From the NCBI RefSeq assembly GCF_043195095.1, contig NZ_JBAFWN010000002.1: a stretch of DNA of 64,000 nt, one strand, 5' to 3'. The notes under the pieces were generated by a model. That model was given only the letters and a program-made list of their open reading frames with translations, was not told the origin of the DNA and did no database searches. Within the stretch, counting starts at the first letter, position 1. The number at the start of each line of letters is the position of its first letter. This DNA comes from NCEH01 sp043195095 (lineage in GTDB: Bacteria > Pseudomonadota > Alphaproteobacteria > Rhizobiales > Xanthobacteraceae). Made by a program: the position numbers and the translations under genes. This document shows positions 53,108 to 61,020 of the stretch, in pieces.

Positions 53108-54124
53108 ATGCAGGCGACATCTATGCTCCAAGCCGGGGCCGATCCTGCAAGCGCCGCGATCGCTGACATGATCTGGATTCCCGGTGGGGCCTTCACCATG
53201 GGCTCAGACCACCATTATCCCGAGGAAGCGCCGGCCCATCGCGTCCTCGTCGACGGCTTCTTCATGGACCGCACGCCCGTCACCAACCGTGCTTTCGCCG
53301 ACTTCGTCGCTGCGACCGGCCATGTGACGCTGGCGGAGCGGACGCCGCGTGCCGAGGACTATCCCGAAGCCGATCCGCGCCTGCTTGTTGCGGGCTCCCT
53401 GGTCTTCGCGCCGCCACAAGAAGCAGCATCGCACGCCGACCCGATGGGCTGGTGGCACTTCATGCCCGGCGCCGACTGGCGCCATCCGCAAGGACCCGGC
53501 AGCGATCTGTCCGGCGGTGAAGATCACCCCGTCGTGCATGTCTGCCACGGCGATGCGCGCGCTTATGCGCTCTGGCGCGGCAAGGACCTGCCGAGCGAGG
53601 CCGAATGGGAATTCGCCGCGCGCGGCGGCCTCGAGGGTGCGGAGTTCGCCTGGGGCGACGAGCTGGTGCCGGGCGGCGTTCACCGCGCCAATACCTGGCA
53701 GGGCGCGTTTCCGTACCAGAACCTGGCCGAGGACGGCCATGTCGGCACCTCGCCGGTCACCGCCTTTGCACGCAATGGCTACGGCCTCTTCGACATGATC
53801 GGCAATGTCTGGGAATGGACCGACGACTGGTACGCTCCCCATCCGTTCGCTGATACCGCGAAAGCCTGCTGCCTGCCGCGCAATCCGCGTGGTGGCCGGC
53901 CGCAGGACAGCCTTGATCCGGCCAGCCCCGGCGCGCCGCGCAAGGTGCTGAAGGGCGGTTCGCATCTGTGCGCGCCCAGCTATTGCCGGCGCTACCGTCC
54001 CGCCGCCCGCCAGCCACAGACCCTCGACACGGCCTCGGTGCATATCGGTTTTCGCTGCATCCGCCGTGTCGCCCCCCCCCCTGAGCCCATCCTTTGGACG
54101 ATCCGATATCGAGGACTGACTTGA
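53108..54124 (+). CDS. Formylglycine-generating enzyme family protein (SUMF1-type)
   Basis: 338 residues. The FGE-sulfatase fold is marked by MIWIPGGAFTMGSDHHYPEE at the N-terminus, LPSEAEWEFAARGG, and GLFDMIGNVWEWTDDWY. The catalytic Cys pair is present: C288 and C293 in GGSHLCAPSYCRRYRPAAR, matching the C-x4-C of genuine FGEs. It oxidises a Cys of a sulfatase to formylglycine. No signal peptide, so it acts in the cytoplasm. It is coupled to the sulfatase downstream. The end contains a 10-C run (54072-54081) after IRRV; a change in its length would give a different C-terminus. Confidence 0.93.
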   Translation: MQATSMLQAGADPASAAIADMIWIPGGAFTMGSDHHYPEEAPAHRVLVDGFFMDRTPVTNRAFADFVAATGHVTLAERTPRAEDYPEADPRLLVAGSLVFAPPQEAASHADPMGWWHFMPGADWRHPQGPGSDLSGGEDHPVVHVCHGDARAYALWRGKDLPSEAEWEFAARGGLEGAEFAWGDELVPGGVHRANTWQGAFPYQNLAEDGHVGTSPVTAFARNGYGLFDMIGNVWEWTDDWYAPHPFADTAKACCLPRNPRGGRPQDSLDPASPGAPRKVLKGGSHLCAPSYCRRYRPAARQPQTLDTASVHIGFRCIRRVAPPPEPILWTIRYRGLT

Positions 54125-55599
54125 CCGATCGTGATGCCTCTTCCCCGCCCGCGCTTTCCTTCGCCCCGAGCCGACGAGATGTGCTGGCCAGCGGCGCCGG
54201 CTTCCTGGCCGCCGTCTCCGGCCTCTCCCTGCTCGCTTCCGGCGCCCGTGCGCAGAACGCGCCGCGCCCGCACATTCTCTACATCATGGCCGACGATTTG
54301 GGCTTTGCCGATGTCGGCTTCCACGGCTCGGACATCCGCACGCCGCACATCGACGCGCTGGCGGCGGGCGGCGCCAAGCTGAGCCAATTCTACACCCAGC
54401 CCCTTTGCACGCCGACCCGCGCGGCGCTGATGACCGGACGCTACCCGATGCGCTACGGCCTTCAGGTGGGTGTAATCCCCTCCGGTGCCCATTATGGCCT
54501 TGCGACCGACGAATTCCTGCTGCCGCAGGCGCTGAGAGAGGTCGGCTACCGCACGGCGCTGGTCGGAAAATGGCATCTCGGCCATGCTGACCGGAAATAC
54601 TGGCCGCGCCAGCGCGGCTTCGACTATTTCTACGGCCCGCTGGTCGGCGAGATCGAGCATTTCAAGCACGAGGCGCACGGCGTCACCGACTGGTATCGCG
54701 ATAATGCGCTGCTGAAGGAAGAAGGCTACGACACCGAGCTGTTCGGCGCCGACGCGGTCCGCCTGATCGGCGGGCACGACCCGAAGACGCCGCTCTTCCT
54801 CTACCTTGCCTTCACCGCCCCGCACACGCCGTACCAGGCGCCGCAACATTATCTCGACCAATATGCGGGCATTGCCGATCCGCAGCGCCGGGCCTATGCG
54901 GCGATGATCACAGCCATGGACACGCAGATCGGCAAGGTGATGGCGGCGCTGGAGGCGCGCGGTCTGCGGGAGAATACGCTGATCGTCTTCCACAGCGACA
55001 ATGGCGGCACGCGCAACAAGTTGTTCGCCGGCGAGGGCGCGGTCGCGGGCGACCTGCCCCCGAACAACACGCCGCTGCGCGAAGGCAAGGGCTCCCTCTA
55101 TGAGGGCGGCACCCGGGTGGTGGCGCTCGCCAACTGGCCCGGCCGCATCGCGCCGGGCACGGCGGACGGCGTTATGCATGTGGTCGACATGCTCCCGACG
55201 CTGGCCAAGCTCGCCGGTGCCCAGCTCGGCAAAGCCAAGCCGCTCGACGGCGCCGATGTCTGGCCCGCCCTTGCGACGGGACGGCCGGGGCGCGCCGAAG
55301 TGCTCTATAATGTCGAGCCGACCCAGGGCGCGGTGCGCGAGGGCGACTGGAAGCTCGTCTGGCATGTGGCGCTGCCGCCCAAGGTCGAGCTGTTCGACCT
55401 CGCCAAGGACCCATCGGAAAGCACCGACCTCTCCGCCGCCCACCCCGACAAGGTGGCGCAGATGCAGCAGCGCGTGGTGGAGTTCGCACGCACCATGGCG
55501 CCCCCGCTCTTCTACAGCGCCGCGTTGAAGTCGACCCTTTCCGCGCCCTTGTCGACGCCCGGCGAAGCGCTCTACGAGATGGGCCTGGAGAACGACTGA
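54121..55599 (+). CDS. Tat-exported sulfatase (type I, formylglycine-dependent)
   Basis: 492 residues. The motif C-T-P-T-R (Cys96, PLCTPTRAALMTGRYP) is the site modified to formylglycine. Metal ligands are in ILYIMADDLGFADVG and FHSDNGGTRN. The N-terminus has a twin-arginine signal (SRRDVLASGAGFLAAVSGL, R18/R19), consistent with export of a folded, already activated enzyme. The TTG start at 54121 overlaps the FGE stop (TTGA) and follows GAGG by six bases. A TTG 27 bases upstream is an alternative. The end overlaps the next start (TGATG). The substrate is an unknown sulfate ester. Confidence 0.92.
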   Translation: MTDRDASSPPALSFAPSRRDVLASGAGFLAAVSGLSLLASGARAQNAPRPHILYIMADDLGFADVGFHGSDIRTPHIDALAAGGAKLSQFYTQPLCTPTRAALMTGRYPMRYGLQVGVIPSGAHYGLATDEFLLPQALREVGYRTALVGKWHLGHADRKYWPRQRGFDYFYGPLVGEIEHFKHEAHGVTDWYRDNALLKEEGYDTELFGADAVRLIGGHDPKTPLFLYLAFTAPHTPYQAPQHYLDQYAGIADPQRRAYAAMITAMDTQIGKVMAALEARGLRENTLIVFHSDNGGTRNKLFAGEGAVAGDLPPNNTPLREGKGSLYEGGTRVVALANWPGRIAPGTADGVMHVVDMLPTLAKLAGAQLGKAKPLDGADVWPALATGRPGRAEVLYNVEPTQGAVREGDWKLVWHVALPPKVELFDLAKDPSESTDLSAAHPDKVAQMQQRVVEFARTMAPPLFYSAALKSTLSAPLSTPGEALYEMGLEND

Positions 55600-56438
55600 T
55601 GCGCGCGCCCCGTTTTCCAGCCGCTCGCGCTTTCTGCGCCGCGGGTCTGTTCGGCGTCGCGTCCTTGCTGACGCTCGCGGGCACCGCACCGGCGCGCGCG
55701 GCCGATCTGCCGGCCCCGGTGCCGGCTCCTCCTCCCCTGGTCACGGGGGTTAATCCCGATGCACCGGTGTTTTTCGGTACGCTTTATCTCTGGGGCAGCT
55801 CGCTCGCCGGCACCACCTCGACCCTGCCGCCCCTGCCGGCCACACACATTGACCTCAGCTTCAAGGATGTGCTGGAGGACCTCAACGGCGCCATCATGGG
55901 CGCGGGAGAAATGCGCGTCGGACGCTGGGGTTTCCTCGCCGACGTGATGTTCACCCAGGTGACGCCCACCGGCACCTTGCCGGGCCCCTTCCAGTCCGAC
56001 GTGTCGGTGCGCTCGCGCAGCCTGACCTTATCGGCGGACGCGCTCTACCGCTTCTACGACTCCGACACGCTGAACGTCGATGCCGGCGCGGGCCTGCGCT
56101 ACTGGCGCCTCGGCAACAGGCTCACCATCGACCCGTTCGTCCTGCCGACCTCGATCAGCTACAGCCAGACGGAGAATTGGGTCGATCCGGTGATCGCCGG
56201 CCGCATCCAGGCCCGGCTCGGCGGTCCGTGGAGCGTGACGCTCTTCGGCGACATCGGTGGCTTTGGCGTGGGCTCGCAATCAACCTGGCAGGCGATCGGC
56301 ACCGTCAATTACCAGTGGAACGAGAAGCTCGCCCTGCGCGCCGGCTATCGCGCACTCTCGGTCGATTATGAAAACGGCAGCTTCCGCTATGACGTGCTGA
56401 TGCAGGGCCCGATCCTCGGCGCCACCTATCGCTTCTAG
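55599..56438 (+). CDS. Outer-membrane beta-barrel protein, putative
   Basis: 279 residues. A signal peptide (FCAAGLFGVASLLTLAGTAP, cleavage near ARA-ADLP) is followed by alternating amphipathic strands and a C-terminal Phe (GPILGATYRF), as in outer-membrane barrels. It starts within the stop of the sulfatase (TGATG), so it belongs to the same operon and may take up the sulfated substrate. No OmpA domain or TonB box is seen. Confidence 0.72.
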   Translation: MRAPRFPAARAFCAAGLFGVASLLTLAGTAPARAADLPAPVPAPPPLVTGVNPDAPVFFGTLYLWGSSLAGTTSTLPPLPATHIDLSFKDVLEDLNGAIMGAGEMRVGRWGFLADVMFTQVTPTGTLPGPFQSDVSVRSRSLTLSADALYRFYDSDTLNVDAGAGLRYWRLGNRLTIDPFVLPTSISYSQTENWVDPVIAGRIQARLGGPWSVTLFGDIGGFGVGSQSTWQAIGTVNYQWNEKLALRAGYRALSVDYENGSFRYDVLMQGPILGATYRF

Positions 56439-56526
56439 GGCCGGATCGGCCTGCAAGGACAGCGCCCCCCGACCGTCCGGCGACGGGAAGCGCGCGCTTG
56501 GCAAGGCGCCACTCCGACTGAGCGAA

Positions 56527-56556
56527 TTGACACGATTTTTACCGCCCGCGCATAAC
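56527..56556 (+). promoter_or_regulatory. Candidate sigma-70-type promoter of the amidohydrolase
   Basis: TTGACA (56527-56532) is a perfect -35. CATAAC (56551-56556) matches TATAAT at four of six positions with an 18-bp spacer. It would give a leader of about 80 nt. Confidence 0.55.
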
Positions 56557-56643
56557 GTAACCTGCTGGAAGGCGGGTGATTTGCGGTGCCAGGTGGCCAA
56601 TCGCACAGTTGCACATCGCCGAAAACCGAAGGGGGATTGCAGG

Positions 56644-58467
56644 ATGTGCATCGCGTGTGATTGGGCACCCTATTTCGAGGCGTTCGGCCGGGCGAGCGGC
56701 CTGAACCGCCGGTCGGTTCTCAGCGCCGGCATGGCGATGACGGCAGCGGCAGCCATCGCGCCCATCTTCCGCGCGACCGAGGTGAGGGCGCAAGACACCC
56801 GCGCGACCGCTGCCGGCGATGGCGCAGCCGATTTCGTGTTCCGCAACGGCCCGGTCTATACGCTCTCTGGCACGCAGCCCTGGGCGAAAGCGGTCGCGGT
56901 GCGCGGCAAGACCATCATCCATGTGGGCGACGAGGCCGGCGCCATGGCGCTCGCCGGCCCGAAGACGCAGATCATAGACCTGAAGGGCCGCCTGCTCATG
57001 CCAGGCTTCGTCGAGGGGCACACCCACCCCTTGCTTGGCGCCTTCCTCACGTCCGGCATTGATCTCCAACTGCCGACCCTGAAGGATGCGCTCGCCGCCA
57101 TCGAGCAATATGCGAAGGAAAACCCCACCGGCCCGATCCGCGGCTTCGGCTGGCGCGTCGACATGTTCCCGCCCGAGGGCCCGAGCCGCGCCGAACTCGA
57201 CCGGATCCTGCCCGATCGGCCGGCCTTCTTCTTCGCCATCGATGGCCACAGCCTCTGGGTGAATTCCAAGGCGCTGGAGATGGCGGGCGTCAACCGCGAC
57301 ACGCCGGACCCCATCCCGCGCTTCAGCTATTACGCCCGTGACGAGAAAGGCGAGCCAACCGGCTACGTGCTGGAGGTGAATGCGGTGCTCTCCCTCGTCA
57401 ACGCGGTGGAGCCGATCACTGCCGCGGCCCTGGGCAAGCTGCTGGAGGGCTGGCTGCCCAAGGCCGCCGCCGCCGGCATCACCTCGATCTTCGACGCCGG
57501 CGTTCCACCCATCGGCTCCGACCAGGCCGCCGTGATCAATCTCTATGTGGACGCCGAGAAGCGCGACGTCCTCCCGTTCCGGGTCTCGGCCTCCTATTCG
57601 GTGAAGAGCCTGCCCATCGACGATGTGGTCGAGAAGATGAAGGACGTGCGCAGCCGGGTTTCGAGCGAATTGGTCCATGTGGATATCGTCAAGATCGTCG
57701 GCGACGGCTCGCAAGGCGGCTATACGGCATGGCTGATCGAGCCCTATGCCGACATGCCCAGCTCGACCGGCGCCTCGCCCTTCACCGAGGAGCAGTGGCA
57801 CCAGCTTATCGGCGCCGTCGATGCCGCTGGCTTTGACGTGCATGTTCATGCCTGCGGCGAGCGCACGGCGCGCGTGGCCCTCGATTCGATCGAGAAGGCG
57901 ATCGCCGTGAACCCCAAGCGCGACCGCCGCAACGCCATCGCCCATCTGGTCTATGTGGAGGACAGCGACAATCCGCGCTTCGCAAAGCTGGGCGTGACGG
58001 CTCAATTTTCCGCCAATTGGTCGTCGGCCGATCCGGACACGCTGGTGAACATGACCGCGCGCTACGGGCAGCCGCGCGCCAGCCGGATGTACCGGACGAA
58101 GACCATTCTCAACCAAGGCGGGCGGGTGTCGTTCGGCACCGATTGGCCTGCGGCGGGCTATTTCTCCACCTACAAGCCGCTCGATTCCATCGAGGTGGGC
58201 GTCACCCGGCAGCTGATCGGCAAAGCCGATGCCCCCGTGCTGGCGCCGGCCGACGAGCGACTGACGGTGGCCGAGGCCATTCACGCCAACACGCTCGGCG
58301 CCGCCTACCAGATCCGCATGGAGGACAAGGTGGGATCGCTGGAGGTGGGCAAGCTTGCCGACCTGATCATTCTCGATCGCAACATCCTCGAAGGCGACCC
58401 GCGCGATATCCACAAGGCGAAGGTGGAGCTGACCATGATGAACGGCAAGATTCGCCATAAGGCATAA
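56644..58467 (+). CDS. YtcJ-like amidohydrolase, Tat-exported
   Basis: 607 residues. After MCIACDWAPYFEAFGRASG comes a twin-arginine signal (LNRRSVLSAGMAMTAAAAI, R22/R23). The metal site has HxH in GFVEGHTHPLL, His in HVHACGERTAR, and Asp in FGTDWPAAGY. Family members hydrolyse amides or similar bonds; the substrate is open. The ribosome site AGGGGG precedes ATG 56644. It lies 205 bp after the OMP gene and has its own likely promoter, so co-regulation with the sulfatase cluster is only inferred from position. Confidence 0.9.
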   Translation: MCIACDWAPYFEAFGRASGLNRRSVLSAGMAMTAAAAIAPIFRATEVRAQDTRATAAGDGAADFVFRNGPVYTLSGTQPWAKAVAVRGKTIIHVGDEAGAMALAGPKTQIIDLKGRLLMPGFVEGHTHPLLGAFLTSGIDLQLPTLKDALAAIEQYAKENPTGPIRGFGWRVDMFPPEGPSRAELDRILPDRPAFFFAIDGHSLWVNSKALEMAGVNRDTPDPIPRFSYYARDEKGEPTGYVLEVNAVLSLVNAVEPITAAALGKLLEGWLPKAAAAGITSIFDAGVPPIGSDQAAVINLYVDAEKRDVLPFRVSASYSVKSLPIDDVVEKMKDVRSRVSSELVHVDIVKIVGDGSQGGYTAWLIEPYADMPSSTGASPFTEEQWHQLIGAVDAAGFDVHVHACGERTARVALDSIEKAIAVNPKRDRRNAIAHLVYVEDSDNPRFAKLGVTAQFSANWSSADPDTLVNMTARYGQPRASRMYRTKTILNQGGRVSFGTDWPAAGYFSTYKPLDSIEVGVTRQLIGKADAPVLAPADERLTVAEAIHANTLGAAYQIRMEDKVGSLEVGKLADLIILDRNILEGDPRDIHKAKVELTMMNGKIRHKA

Positions 58468-58533
58468 GCACGGTGCCCGCTCTGGCAATGGCGGCGCACG
58501 CGCCGCCCGAACACGCGTAGATAGGAGGATGTC

Positions 58534-58860
58534 ATGAAACCGCTTTTCGGACTGCTGGTGCTTTTATCGGTGCTCGGCAGCCTTTCCGCCCAAGCTCAGC
58601 CGCTTCCCGAAATCTGCTCAAAGAAGAAATCCTGCTTCATGACCTTCGACGGCCCGGACCGAAGCTTCTGCCAGGCCTATGTCGAGGGGCAATCGTGCTT
58701 CATGGCCTTCAACTCTTCGGTCGATCGCGGCTGGTGCCAGCACCTGCGGGAGGGCAAATCCTGTATGATGGCGCTCGACGGCGACGCACGGCGCGACTGC
58801 GAGGCGGGCCGCATTCCCCGCGAACACCGCCATTGGATGCGGCTTTGCAATAGTTGGTAG
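58534..58860 (+). CDS. Small secreted protein with threefold Cys repeat
   Basis: 108 residues. A signal peptide (MKPLFGLLVLLSVLGSLSAQ) is followed by an EIC-containing head and three copies of a unit of ~21 residues: SCFMTFDGPDRSFCQAYVEG, SCFMAFNSSVDRGWCQHLRE and SCMMALDGDARRDCEAGRI. Eight Cys in the mature part could make four disulfides; each repeat also has C-x-M, a pattern that could bind copper. AGGAGG lies before the ATG. It sits between the amidohydrolase and the copper genes. No family recognised. Confidence 0.75.
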   Translation: MKPLFGLLVLLSVLGSLSAQAQPLPEICSKKKSCFMTFDGPDRSFCQAYVEGQSCFMAFNSSVDRGWCQHLREGKSCMMALDGDARRDCEAGRIPREHRHWMRLCNSW

Positions 58861-58970
58861 GGGCTGAAAGCCTGCCTCCGTGGCCTCGCGGGGCGGCGGG
58901 GTTTGGCGGCGTTTGATCGCTGTCATCGCCGCGCCCCCCTTGGCACGGGGGTGTCCAGCCAGCACATAGC

Positions 58971-59855
58971 TCAGCTTGGATCCATCAGACCGAACACCGC
59001 CACCAATGCCAGCACACCCGCGCCGAGGGTGATCTCAACGAATGTCCCGATACGGATGCTTGCGACGGCGCGCTCGGGCCCGGCCCGAAGGCGCGGCACG
59101 AAGACATAGCGGTTGAGAACCGCAATTGCGGTCATGGCGAGGACCAGAACGATCTTCACATCGAGCAGGCGCTGATACGGCGAGGCCGGATCGACCGGCC
59201 ATCGCCCGAGGATGAGTGCGGTATTGACAATCCCGGTCGCGATGACCGTTGCCACGGCACTATGCCCGAGACATGAGAAGCGGCGGAGCGCCGTCGTCGC
59301 CTCCGTCCTCAGGAGCGGGTCCCGCAATCGCCCGAGGCACGCCGGCAGGAGGAGGAGCGCTCCAATCCAGAAGCCGCCCGACAACAGATGCAGGCCATGA
59401 TTGAAGATATGCAGCGTGCGCCGCGCACCTTCGTCCATCTGGGCATGGCCGGAGAGGGAGAGGCTCGCCAGCAGCAGAGCGGCGAGCCCGGCGTGTATTC
59501 TGCCCGGGCGCGAGCGCATGGCGAAGGCCGTCGCCGTGAGCAGTGCGAGACCCATGCGCAGCATCCATGCCCAGCCGATCATCGTGCCGAAGGCGAGCGT
59601 TAATAGCGTCACCCCGTCAATGGCCGACGGCCAGCCACCACCGATGACGGCCGCTTCAATCGGCAGCCAGGCGATGCTGGCAGCGACGGCGACAACGGCC
59701 GCGGCCCTCAGGCCGGCGCCCGCTACAGAGCCGATCTCACGGCCGAGGCGCGGCGGCGCAAGGCAGGCGATGAAGCATCCCGCACCAAACAGGGCGATCG
59801 CCGCCGCCGAGAACAACAGCCGGCAGAGGGCCAGTGCTGTCTCGGGCGCGATCAC
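58971..59855 (-). CDS. copD: Copper resistance membrane protein CopD
   Basis: 294 residues, about eight transmembrane helices. CopD landmarks are HIFNHGLHLLSGGFWIGAL (His in membrane helices) and RLLDVKIVLVLAMTAIAVLNRYVFVP. It would move copper across the inner membrane with CopC. It begins with GTG overlapping the copC stop (GTGA, 59852-59855). Confidence 0.9.
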   Translation of the reverse strand: MIAPETALALCRLLFSAAAIALFGAGCFIACLAPPRLGREIGSVAGAGLRAAAVVAVAASIAWLPIEAAVIGGGWPSAIDGVTLLTLAFGTMIGWAWMLRMGLALLTATAFAMRSRPGRIHAGLAALLLASLSLSGHAQMDEGARRTLHIFNHGLHLLSGGFWIGALLLLPACLGRLRDPLLRTEATTALRRFSCLGHSAVATVIATGIVNTALILGRWPVDPASPYQRLLDVKIVLVLAMTAIAVLNRYVFVPRLRAGPERAVASIRIGTFVEITLGAGVLALVAVFGLMDPS

Positions 59856-60220
59856 GGGCTTACGGTGAACGAGTAGGAACCGTGGGTGGTGTGGCCATCC
59901 TTGGAAAGCGCATGCCATTCGACGGTATATCTGCCGGCAGCAAGCGGGGCGTTTAGCGGAACGCTCATCTGCTTGTCGTCGCCGGGCGCGAGCACGGGCT
60001 TGCCGGTCGGGATGGGCTGGCCGCTCGCTTCCTTGAGGGTGACCCCGCTGAGACCGATCTCAAGGCCCTCCGAGAAGCCGAGCGAAAGGGTGCTCGGCGA
60101 GGCCGCCACCGCATCGTTGGCGGCGGGCGTCTGCGTTGTGAGATGGGCATGGGCGAGGGCGGCGCCGGCGGATAGGACGCTGAAGGCGAGGGCGAGCACG
60201 GGGGCAATCGGACGTTTCAT
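59852..60220 (-). CDS. copC: Periplasmic copper-binding protein CopC
   Basis: 122 residues. The signal peptide ends near ALA with mature sequence HAHLTTQTPAANDA, so the N-terminal His of the Cu(II) site is conserved. The second set of ligands is in DGHTTHGSYSF. Methionines of the Cu(I) site are not obvious, so this is probably a Cu(II)-only CopC. Starts 148 bp after the SnoaL-like stop and is coupled to copD. Confidence 0.93.
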   Translation of the reverse strand: MKRPIAPVLALAFSVLSAGAALAHAHLTTQTPAANDAVAASPSTLSLGFSEGLEIGLSGVTLKEASGQPIPTGKPVLAPGDDKQMSVPLNAPLAAGRYTVEWHALSKDGHTTHGSYSFTVSP

Positions 60221-60336
60221 GTTCTGGATCCTCAACCACAATCTGGGCCCTTGCGCGGAGCCGCGATCGCGCTTTGTCGATGTCGCGCCGGGCAGCGGGA
60301 CGTTCGGGTGACACATCGGGCGCGGCAGCCCGCGAA

Positions 60337-60358
60337 GGGGGCGGCGCATCGCCGCCCC
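60337..60358 (-). promoter_or_regulatory. Hairpin between SnoaL-like gene and copC
   Basis: GGGGCGGCG (60338-60346), loop CAT, CGCCGCCCC (60350-60358). No T run follows on the minus strand, so partial attenuation or mRNA end protection is more likely than complete termination. Confidence 0.5.
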
Positions 60359-60368
60359 ACGGGCTCGC

Positions 60369-60794
60369 TCAGTAGCTTGCGGCCGGATTGACCTGCCAGA
60401 TCTCGTCGGCGAGCTTGCCGTCGCGATAGAGCAGTATGTAGCGCACCTTGACGGTGTTCTTGCCGGCGAAGGTGACGTCTGCCGTCACCGTGCCGCCCTT
60501 GGGGTTGGCGGCTTCGGTGGTCGTGGCGATGGTCGCCTTCTGGCTGCCCTGCGCAGCGAAGAACTTCGTCCAGACCTCCTTGATCTTGTCGGCCTGGCCA
60601 TAAGTGCCGTCGAGCGGGCCACCGACCCAGTGCAGGGTCGCGGCGGGAGCATAGGCGGAGGTGACGGAGGCGAGATCACCGCTGGCGATCGCCGCGATGC
60701 GGGTCTTGGCGAGGTCCTCGGCGGGGCCGGCCATCGCCGAGGAGGCGGAGGCGGCGAGGAGAGCGAGACCGGCGGCAAGGATGGGAAGGCGCAT
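60369..60794 (-). CDS. Secreted SnoaL-like (SgcJ/EcaC-type) protein
   Basis: 141 residues. A signal peptide (MRLPILAAGLALLAASASS, cleavage near AMA-GP) precedes a ketosteroid-isomerase-like (NTF2) fold: RIAAIASGDLASVTSAYAP and VRYILLYRDGKLADEIWQVN. Role unknown. It is divergent from the DUF305 gene and is preceded on the minus strand by the GGAATAA-N15-GTC element. GGAG lies ten bases before ATG 60794. Confidence 0.85.
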   Translation of the reverse strand: MRLPILAAGLALLAASASSAMAGPAEDLAKTRIAAIASGDLASVTSAYAPAATLHWVGGPLDGTYGQADKIKEVWTKFFAAQGSQKATIATTTEAANPKGGTVTADVTFAGKNTVKVRYILLYRDGKLADEIWQVNPAASY

Positions 60795-60829
60795 GGTGTG
60801 GTGTCTCCAGGAGTGGCTATGTAGTCGGA

Positions 60830-60854
60830 GACTCCCCGCGCGACGGTTTATTCC
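60830..60854 (-). promoter_or_regulatory. Candidate ECF promoter, leftward (SnoaL-copC-copD)
   Basis: On the minus strand GGAATAA (60854-60848) is followed after exactly 15 bases by GTC (60832-60830). It places a transcription start about 30 nt before the SnoaL-like ATG. The same sequence and spacing are found facing the other way at 60955-60979. Confidence 0.65.
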
Positions 60855-60954
60855 CGCCTGCCGCATGATTTTCGCTTTTCTCTTTTCGGCATCCCACGCG
60901 AGCTGCCGACGCCGGACGCCCGGGGCTAATCCAGAGAAAATTTCGTGCCGCGCC

Positions 60955-60979
60955 GGAATAATCGGGCTTCCGGGGTGTC
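60955..60979 (+). promoter_or_regulatory. Candidate ECF promoter, rightward (DUF305-YVTN-sigma)
   Basis: GGAATAA (60955-60961), 15 bases, GTC (60977-60979). The spacer of both copies ends with GGGG plus one base. A start about 35 nt before the DUF305 ATG is expected. The -35-like GGAAT and short GTC-type -10 are the usual shape of ECF promoters. Confidence 0.65.
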
Positions 60980-61020
60980 CAACCTCCTGAAGGCGCCATC
61001 GCGCCGAAGGAGAAGAGTCC

